Below are positions 54,540 to 64,000 of a DNA stretch of 64,000 nucleotides, in pieces. The DNA is taken from positions 35,053,170 through 35,117,169 of the forward strand of contig CM025850.1 in assembly GCA_003952965.2 (NCBI GenBank), read 5' to 3'. Within the stretch, counting starts at the first letter, position 1, and every line of letters starts with the position of its first letter. The position numbers and the translations under genes are program-made. The notes beneath the pieces were generated by a model. That model was not told where the DNA came from. It ran no database searches and saw only the letters and a list, made by a program, of their open reading frames with translations. The stretch is from Morella rubra (lineage: Eukaryota; Streptophyta; Magnoliopsida; Fagales; Myricaceae).

Positions 54540-57500
54540 CTGTATAGGCACTATGACTAATGACAGTAGAAGAGGGAATTTTACATGATTCTTGGGAGAA
54601 GTTAATGGAGGTTAATGCAGGAGACAAACAGAAAGGAAGAAAGTTGTGTTGGATCAGAATTTCCAGCTGAGAGTGCGGAGAGAGGGAAACTTTGATTGGT
54701 CCATGCTAATTATGGTGGCGAATAGGATTCAATACAGGAACCATACACACGGAAGATTATGAAGGTAACTGACTGGAGGACATCATCGGCGGTACAAGAT
54801 GATTTTATTATGTATATAGTATTTCAATGCGTAAGGCAAACTGTAAATCGTGAATACAGAGGGCTAGATGCGGGAGGAGACGGTGATGTACGGGAAGAAT
54901 ATACGGTATTTAAAATCTGGTTTGGATTGGAAGAGGTATCATGAGGAAGTCGATTTTTATCACGAGGTTCAGAGCTAATACCTAGGTAGAGAGGGTTAGT
55001 CGAGGAGGATGGGTTGGAGATTTATATGAGAGCAAAATTACAAAGAAATTTAGAGTGAAGTCTTTGCATATAATATTCTTGGGTTCCGGTAACAAATGGG
55101 GTCGGGTTATTTCTCGGGCTGCGGTCCTTAGGAGGCGATTAGAGGTGCTGTTTAACTGAGGTTGGCACAACGCTGAAAATCGGCAAGCGGTTAAGAGATA
55201 ATGGAAACTCAGATAATCGTGTCTATGAATAACGCTGGTTGGCGCTGCTGTGGCAGAATTGTTCAAAACAATTAATTGTTTCAAATATTCAGAAGGTATT
55301 ATTTTGTGTCCTTTATGATTTAAATTTAATTGACTTTTAAATGATTTAATGAGGATTAAATAAGAGTGTGGCACTGTAATGATATACGCGTTTCTAGGTT
55401 CGATGAAACTAGTGCGAATTTGTTTTAGAATGAATAATTACATTTAAGTTTGCTGTGGGGTCGTGCCGTCGTGGGTTTGTCTGTTGGAGGCTTGGTGGAT
55501 TTTAACTCTATTGTAGTTGTGGTCCGGTTATGAGGGGGGAATGAGGAGACAGTGATTTAAGATGTGTATATGTGTGGTGGAGGATGTGGTAGGGGCGGAA
55601 TACGAGGACGAGTAGAGGTAAAGACGAATTAAGGGGTGGGGATTTGTACTAATGGGGTTATGCGAGGGGATATGTAGAAAGCGAGAAAAAAAGATAGAAC
55701 TGAGAGAGAGCAAGGATAATAGCGAGGGCAAAGAAAAAGAAGGTAGAGGTGGTAAAATATGGGGAGAGTGAGCGTGTGAGGTGGGGGATGACGAGGCGGC
55801 AGTGGCTGAGGGAGCGGGAGGGAAAAAGCCGGGGAAGAGTGAGGGAGACGATGGGGAGACGGGGGGGAGTTGTTCTCAGGGACGGGGGGGATCGCAGAGG
55901 AGCAAGGTGGTGATCTGCAGTGGTGCGGAGATTGAGCAGGGGGCGTGAAGGATCAACTTGTGTGGGCGGGCCGTGTGAGGTGAGTGTTGCTGTGCTGGTG
56001 AAAAGTATGGGTCTTGTGGGTAGTGGGTGTGTTAGGGATGATAGATGAGATGGGAGTTGAACGCAGGGGGGTAAGTTCTTATGGTCTGTTTTGTCATGTA
56101 TTTGGACAGTAGGGGCTGTTTGATAGTGTGTTATGACACGCTTTTGTGGCTTCATAGATTAACAGATTGACCTTTTTTGTAGTGTTTAGTAGACAATTGA
56201 GTATGCGTGATATTTTTTTTTTAATTTTAAATTTAATTTTTTATGTTATTGTTTGTTATATCTTTTTTGGTTATTATTGGTGGTTGATAGGGTCGCTTAT
56301 TATGCGGCTATATCAGTAATGATGTATTTACTCTTCCATCGTTATGATTATGTTGGTTTTGACTAGTTGTACAGCGGAAAAGTCTTACGTCATCCAGTTA
56401 ATTTAACTAAAATGAGATTTATGAATGTCAGACGTAGTGGATGCAGTGTATGTGTTGGACTTGCATTTATGGCACCGAAGTAATCTGGGATGTTTGCTGG
56501 GTCGGGTAGTGTGTAAGTTAGTGTTGTAAGATTGTAGGTTTATGTTGCGTGTTTATTGTTGTCTTTTTTAGATATGCAGTCGTTTTGTCCAGTTTAGTAT
56601 AGTATGTTTTTAGTGACGACTTATAAGAGTTTAGAACGTTTATGATTAAGAAACTTTGTTGCTTTTGTTAGTTTTTATATGTGTATATGTTATGATTTAG
56701 AGTCATGTTGACTTTTGGTTTATGGATTCTGTTAATCTCAAGATAAATTATTTTTTCACGAAAAGGGTTTGGTATTGTAGGTACCTGGATGTATTGATAA
56801 GATGATGTTGTATTTAAGAATACTCATACTAGGAGATTGATATTTCCTCTTTTTCTATTTTTCTCTTTTCTTTTTAATTGATGTAGGGACTGGTATTTGT
56901 TTGTTTTTGTATGTTATATGTGTTTATATGTTTCTTTGTACTTGAATACAGATCATCTTCTGGAATCATTTCGATATGAAATTTTCATAAGAAATATTAT
57001 TTTCCAAAATGTTATAATAGTAGACAAGATTTTTATTTGAAGAATTGATTGTTTTGATTAGATTCATATTTGATTAGTCGAACAGGATTACATATTATGA
57101 AAGTCATATTGTAGTTTATATTGTTGAAGGATAGATTTTTCATTTCTTAGTTCGTGTTTATTCTAATGTTCTATTAGTTATTGATATAGATATTATGTAG
57201 TGCATATGAGAGGATTTCTCAGTCATAATAATTTTTTTATATTCTGTTGGGTTTTTTTATTTATATATTATGTTGTGATTGTTTGGGAAATTTGGATATA
57301 TAATTAAAGTTGTTATTTTTTTTTTGTGTTACCTTAAAGTTGTGTAATAAGAGATATAGAGGAGGGAGAGTATAGGTAATAATATTTTTTAGTAATTTGA
57401 GTATGATGATTTAGAGGCTTTGATATCGTATATGATTTTTTTAATGATTAATCCGATGGATGATCAGAGGTTATATTGGTTTGAGATTTTATTAATTAAA

Positions 57501-60500
57501 GATTCTAGGCTGATTTGATTCGTAAAATTTAGACAGAGATTGTTAGGTGTAGGTGATGTGGTGGTCTATTAGAACCTTGAGAAACTTGTAATCATGTTGT
57601 AGTATTTCTAAGAGTGGGAGGGGATTTTATGTTTTATTAGTTGGATCTGCTAATTGTTTTGAGGTAATAGAAATATATCCATATATAACTAGCCATTGCT
57701 TATTTAAGAATTGAATTTAATATTTTAGTATTAGGTATTCTTTTAATGTTTATTCTAATGTTTAGTGTTATTCTATGTTATTATGGTTTGTGGCATATTA
57801 TGATTCAGACAGTTTGATATGTTAAGTATTAGTATTTTGGTATGAAAGGTTAGTATATTGTGATTTTATTCTTGTTGATATCTAATATATCGGAGAGGTT
57901 TGGCTTTCGGATCATTTCTGTTTTTACTAAGGTGTACCCTTTCAGTTATTAGGCTAGGTTGGGTATTTATGCTGTGTTTTTATGTGTGTATTGATTTGTG
58001 CTGTCTTTTAGACTTTGTGTGATATTGAGTGCTTGTGTATTATATTGTTGGTGATGGGATGGGTTATGTAAAGGATTATTCCATTGTATTTGTGAGGGGA
58101 TTTAGCTTTTATAAGTCGTAAAATTAGGGTTGCAATGGACGGTAGCTTTTTGATGTATAGCAGTTTTGGACACGTGTGATTCAAGTATATGGGAAGTGAT
58201 CTTACTTGAAGTGAGTCGAGTGTTGGATGTGCCGAGGTGTATTGTCTCAGCAATTTCGATTTCATCACAGATTTGATATTGATAGCCTCGTCTTCGTTTA
58301 ATTAACAGCTGGTAGAGGGGTTGTTGGAAGATAGTTTTATGTTTATTTATTCATGGTCTTTGAGATTGTGCTTTATAGTCGTGAAGTTATAGTTGTTGAT
58401 TTAATCGTTATTGAGTTAAAGTATATTTTTCATGATAAGAGTGTCTTGATATAATAATTGATGAGTTTTGTATTATTTTATTTGTTTTCCTTAAGTTATA
58501 TCGGAATCCATTTTTCTCAGTCTCTTATCTGTTAAAAGTATTTAGTGTATTAGTAGTTAATCTGTATAGTGGTTGAATCTGAAAAAATCACTATCGCATC
58601 TTGTTAATGTTGGAGGATGTTATGTGAGTTTTATTGTGGTGTTGAGAGATCCTCTAAGTTGATGGAGTTTCTACACCGAATGTTTATGAGTTTATATATG
58701 TTTGATGATTATTATTTTTAAGAATTTTTTATGGGTTAGTGCTGATGTTGGTTGGGATTCAACTTTCGTTTTATTACATTATTTGATATGTTTGCTTTGT
58801 AATGTGTAGCTACTTGTGGATGTCATTTGTGGTTGGGAAAATAGATACAGCTATGTTGGATAGTTTTTAGAGGGTTATTAATATACTGTAATTATTTTTA
58901 CTAAGGATTCAATAATATAAATCTAATTTGTGATTTCTGATTAGGGATTTGGTGGAATGGGTGATTAGTGTGTTAATTGGGAATGTACATGATTTATATT
59001 ATGAGGAGCGTTCCATCTATAAATTTTAAAATAGTACAATATAATATATGCAGGAGATTTTGTATGGAAAAAGTTTCCATAGTGACTTATATCATGCGTG
59101 TCGAGTTTGAGATACTCTTTTTGCTGTACTATCCAGACGATTATTATTATAGTATTGGATTTTACAAGAATAAAGACTATACAATCATTAGTGTTTTTTT
59201 TCAGTATGACTAATTTTCATTAGAACTTTGAGAATCCATGGCGAGGATTTGTTGTGTTGTGTTGAGTTTAGAGAAGATAGAGGCAGAATAATGGTGAGTG
59301 ATGTGTTGTTTTAATTTTATTTTTTGGGTTTGTCTTTACTGCAAATGGGTATTACTATTGAAGAATTTTATTATTGAATTTTTGTTTCTAGTGGTGTTTT
59401 GAGACATTTGAAATATGAGAAATTGTATGATTATTATCGTATTTCACTTTTAGAACAAAGATTTTTAAGATTGAAGATCGAAGCAACATTTCGTATCTTG
59501 ATATTATTTTTCTCTTGCTAGACAAAATTTCAGTAGTCCACTAAGAATTTTTTGAGTAATGTTATAATTTACAATAAATCTCTTATAAGATTTGCTCTGA
59601 ATTAAAGATTTTATAGGATTATTCTCTTTATCGTAAAGATTCAACACCAACAACTTGGAGACTTGGTAATTGTTTTAATTTATCCTTATCATAATATCTT
59701 TAATTATTTTGTGGTTAATAGAGTGTTAGGTTTAGTTGAACCTTTACCTTGCGTTTTTTTTTTCTCTCTGCTGTGGTAACTGGCTTGTGGAATGCGTGGT
59801 TTTTGTGCATTGTTTGTTGTTTTTGGGGTGTCTTGTTTGATTTGAAAATATTTGTGGTAGCCCAAATTTGAATTTGTTTGAACATTATTTAAAAATAAAT
59901 TATTTGTTCATGAGTTTTTGGAAGTCGTTTCTTTGAGGTGGAATTTTTCGAAAAATTTGAGAAAATTGATCGTCTTTATGAGAGGTTTTTGCGTATGTGT
60001 AGTTTTTTTTTTTGATTGAGAAATTATAATGTTTGTTTAGAATTGTCATTGTTTGTTTTTGGGGTTCCCATTACTCAATTGGACTTGGCGCTGTTAGAAG
60101 GTTTAGCATTTTGTTACTTTATTAGATTTATGTTTTTTTCTGATCGAGGAACCAATGCGACTTGGTCTATGGAGCTGATTGATTATTTTCTCGTTAGTAT
60201 TGGTGTGAGATGTGAGGTACTTTGTGGTGGTCTTTTTCTGGTGCAGCTTGAGCCATGTTATTAGTGTTCTTTTTTTGTTTTTGAGATATTGTTCTGATAT
60301 TTGTCTCGTCAAGATTGTCTTCTGGAGTTAAGTTCGTGAGCTCAAATACTGGCTTACTACTATTTATTGGTTGCTTTGCGCGCGCATAGTTTTTTTTTTT
60401 TTTTTTCCGGGAATATATCTGAGCCAGTCGTTTGTGTTTATGACTGTTCTGCACAAACTGTATTATTATCTTTACTTAGGGTTTAAAATTACTGTTAATT

Positions 60501-63500
60501 ATTGTGAGGTTCGTTTGTTGTTTGTTTTCGGTCAGTTTTTGGCTGTTTTTTTTTTTTGTTGTTTGCTGCGGGATTGGTTATGTTCATTTTTTTTTTTTAT
60601 TTTGAACTTTACTGCGAATGTTGAAAAGGGATAAGTGGATAATGTAACTGATGTGGGGATATTAATTATTATTAATAGGATGAAGGGGCTGATGGGCTGG
60701 GTGGGCTTATAAAATATTATGAATAAAATTAAAGGATTATTAATGTGTTAATTATTGTATTTATTTTATTATTAGATTTCAATGATTGTAGGAATCTCTT
60801 TATTGTATGTAGTTGTTTTGTGGGTGGATAGTATCAGGATACTCAAGAATTTCTAGACATGGAGAACAGAGAGGTGGTTGATATTTTTGATTAGTATGGC
60901 TCTTTGATAAGAAAAAAGGGAAAGTGAGCATTCTAACCGTAATGAGATTTGTTAAATAGAATGTATGCTTATTATATTTAAATTTTAGGTATTGTGGTTA
61001 TCTATTTTATTTGTATTCTATGAGTGGGTTATTGGGTTTGAGAAGGTATTTCATTGTTTAGTTGTATCTATTTTATAATTGACTATTTTATTACGAGCTT
61101 GGTGGATGATTTAATGGTTGATATTTTTTTGATTTTTATTTAATTGTAATGATAAGAGAGGGAGGGGAGCTATATGGTGCTAGATTTATTTTTTATAGAT
61201 TTGTGCACTTCATTGATAGAATTAAGAGTTTATGATGGAATATATGGGTGTTTAAAGGTGTTACAAAGGAAGAAAATAGAGTATTATTAGGGGATGGAGG
61301 AATTTTTAATAGTATTACGTTTTAATGTTTTCTGTTAAATATTATTACTTCATGTATAAAAGTTCGGAAACTAAAAGTTTATTTATGATATTGTTTTTGT
61401 CAGCGATCTTGTTTATGCTGGTGTATATGTACAAGATTAGAATTTTTTTTTTAAAAACAGCCAACATAATATAGATTAATGATTATGAATTTTTTTATGA
61501 TTCATGTCATAGATATTAGTTTTTATGTTTATGTAGTAGTTAGTTCTTACTTATTCATTAAATTAATAATACTATATAATATGTTAAAAGCGATAATGCA
61601 GTTTATATAGTTTAATTTGCTATCAATTTGTAAAATAGAATATCATTATTTTGGCGATCAGTAAGTTCAATAGTTATGGCTTTTATGGTAAGGTTTGTTA
61701 TTGTGGTAATTAGAGGGTACCTGTGTTTATTGTTATATTATTTTTAAAAATAATGAAATCCAATTTAGGAATAACTTTTCTTTTTAGTGATTATATCAGG
61801 AAATTGCTCAATAATGAATGAAGAATATTAGGTTTGATTTTTAGTTTTAGTCGTGTTTATTAGTTCTGTATTCCTGGGTACGATGTATCTAGTTATTCGG
61901 AGAATGTGGTCTTTTATACTATAATTCGGAATACAGTGTCCTATTAAATTACTTGTGTTGTGTGAATATTTTTTGGTGTGCTTCACTGCGTTAGTAGCAA
62001 CAAGCGGTGATTCATTATGGGTGCAAATAGTTAACTGTTTGTTGGTTAGGTTCAGGTTCGTACAGATTGTTGGAGGATAAGTGACTAGTTAACTTGTTTT
62101 TACATTATTTTTGTAAGAAAAGATATATAGGAGGGTACTTTTATTTGTTTCTTTAAAATATTGTGGATGATTGTTGGGTAAGGTAAGGTTTCTGTGGTAA
62201 AAATGTCGGGCACGACTCTTTTTTTTTTTCTGCATTAGATAATAGCTATTATTTAATTAATTGTGTTAGTGGTATTCCCTTTTGTGCTTTGATTTGTGTA
62301 TTAAATCTGTCAAGATGATTTGGTGGGAGGATTTGTGTGCTCGAATTGCTATAAATCATTTATAGTTTTATATTTAATCTAGAGATATATAGACGATAAA
62401 AGTAAGACAGGGAAGGGTTGAAAGCTTGTTAGACGGGCTTTGAGGGCTTTGTGTTACAATAATCAATGTTGCACATTTGTGTGGGTTGTCCAGAGTCTCC
62501 TTCCGTTAGAGCTAATTCATATTAGTGGTAATTTAATAGAATGTAATATTGTAAAATATATGAAACAATATTATTTCTTTCCATTAATGAGAATTCAATA
62601 TATACCTGGGTTATTAGTATATATTTTTACATACTTAAACGACACTGTATGATTGGAAAGGATAATATTATGTTTTTATTTTTTTCTGGGGAGTTTAGTG
62701 GTGTTTTTTTTTATTGAAATCTTTTGTTTTTTGTCTTTAAGTGATAAATTTAGTAATATTTCTATTGATGAAAATGTGTCTGCAAATTTGTAGTTTTTTT
62801 GATTAATTAGTTTTATTAAATTGTGAGTAAAAGAATTTTCGTCTATTTGCGTCCGAAGTATGTGGAATTCATATTTTGCTGAGTATAGGTTTAAGTTGCT
62901 GGGATGATTCATTTTGTTCTATATATTGATATTGGTTGTCTTGGAGAGGTTTCTTATTTGATCTGGACCAGTTGTGTTTTAATATTTTTGTCTTTTTTTG
63001 CGTTTCTCTGTCTTACTTACGTTTCTGTTATGGATCTTTGGGTTGTTATTACGGCACTTTGGAATTTTTGTATGGTATTGTATTTGACAGTATGATTTCG
63101 TTTGTTGGGAGTTAATTCAGGGCTTTGATATTTTGTTGCTGGTTTGGGTTTTGTAGATTTGTTATTTATTGGTTGGTGGTCGCTAAGTTCTGTTGGTAAT
63201 ACTATTTCATTGCGTCAGTATTTGATTTTGATGTTTTTTTTTTGTGTGATGGGGTGGTTGGGGTTTTTTTTGTGTTTAATAGTTGTAATGTTTTAGTTTC
63301 TTTATTTGGGTTGTTTTAGGTTTTTAGATGTATTGAATGAAGTATTTTAGGAGTGAAGATTTTAGGTTGATTGAGTATTATTTTAGGGTATGATGTATGT
63401 TTTAGTGATGGTGGTTGATATGTTAGTTTTTTTGGGTTATATATGGTTATAAAGAATATTGGTTAATTTTTAAAATAAGAAGAAAAATTTGTGTGTAATT

Positions 63501-64000
63501 TACTGGGTTATTATATTTGTTTGGTCTTTTTTTAATTTTTTTATTAGGGAATATTAGTATGTTGATTTATGATTGGGAAAGTGATTTATTCATATTTATT
63601 GATTAGTTAGCTCTAGTTTATGCATATAAGTAGATAAATTAAATTGAGAATGGAGACAATAGATAAAACAAGTGATAAAAGGTAGAGAGTTATTAATGTG
63701 GGGGTCAGTTTATGAGAGTTTAGGGATTCATGCAAGCTTCGAGGGTGTCTACATTGTCGATCGGTAGATACAAAGTTTATATGAACATCATTGTGTTTTC
63801 TGTGGTTATAGTTGAGGTTTGGGTTGGTTTATCAAATACTCAATTGATGTAGCTGTATTAGATGTAAGGATCATTGTTATCAAAGGGGCTGGTAGCAGAT
63901 TGGAGGGTTTTGGTATCTCTAATTATTGCTAGACTATTTTTTCGATCACAATCTATTTTGGTTTTCATGGTTTTTCAATGCGATGTTGAACACTCAATTT
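54540..64000. other. Long C-poor, G+T-rich block of unknown origin, no gene recognised
   Basis: From about 54.5 kb to the window end the plus strand is poor in C and rich in T and G. Hand counts per 60 bases: line 57421, 4 C against 13 G; 58741, 6 against 13; 61141, 2 against 17; 62041, 5 against 18; 63121, 2 against 19. The first kilobase (55.5-56.1 kb) is G-rich and gives a 165-codon proline/serine-rich minus-strand frame (56155-55658) of low complexity that I do not trust as a gene. No domain, repeat unit or terminal structure was recognised. Confidence 0.6.

Noticed and set aside
55658-56155. Proline/serine-rich 165-codon frame on the minus strand
   Set aside because: It lies in the strand-skewed block, where the minus strand is rich in C and A, so stop codons are rare by composition. 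No domain, signal or splice context was seen.
56172-56184. TTTTTTGTAGTG, which would match the right terminus of a CACTA element
   Set aside because: The sequence inside it does not match the left end at 9777 beyond the generic terminus, there are no subterminal CGATCGATCG motifs nearby, and the surrounding block is T- and G-rich, where such a string can arise by chance.

Overview
The window is nuclear DNA of a flowering plant, most likely a woody eudicot. The evidence is two family-1 glycoside hydrolase genes with the plant 13-exon layout, a plant CACTA (En/Spm) transposon, Ty1/copia remains of the SIRE/Maximus type, L1-type LINE relics, a Tourist-like MITE, and long AT-rich intergenic DNA. 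The species cannot be named from sequence alone. Two assembly gaps are present (20637-21636, exactly 1000 N; 44506-44606, about 100 N).

Layout. 1-9.5 kb holds two beta-glucosidase (GH1) genes arranged tail to tail. Gene 1 (+, 1136-5111, 13 exons) reads cleanly to 506 residues with both catalytic glutamates. Gene 2 (-, 9458-5721) has the same 13 exons with almost identical lengths, but two of them are each one base short, which breaks the frame. A LINE relic lies between the two 3' ends. 9.78-20.6 kb is a CACTA element. Its left end is the classic CACTACAAAAA terminus followed by a perfect 42-bp palindrome; its right end is hidden in or beyond the first gap. It carries, all on the minus strand, a TNPA-like gene, a TNP2/TNPD-like transposase gene and a third gene resembling the 'putative plant transposon protein' family. 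All three have broken frames. The most striking feature is clusters of a self-complementary motif (CGATCGATCG and variants) spaced at about 21 bp, near both ends and upstream of the transposase gene.

21.6-28.7 kb is poorly recognisable DNA with two decayed copia pieces in opposite orientations. 28.7-44.5 kb is one tandem array: about 14 copies of a 1.1-kb unit that is itself built of related blocks of about 100 and 131 bp (a higher-order satellite). 44.6-47.6 kb holds a LINE relic, a MITE, and a solo LTR with matching 5-bp target duplications. 51.1-51.65 kb is a decayed copy of a gene for a small ankyrin protein of the phytochrome-interacting PIA1/PIA2 type. From about 54.5 kb to the end the + strand is strongly depleted in C and rich in G and T, with no gene I can recognise.

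The only apparently working protein-coding gene is beta-glucosidase gene 1. Its paralogue may also work if the two missing bases are assembly errors. The best candidates for something undescribed are the helically phased palindromic motif arrays in the CACTA element, the nested satellite, and the 9-kb strand-asymmetric block. I found no tRNA or rRNA gene and no CRISPR-like array.
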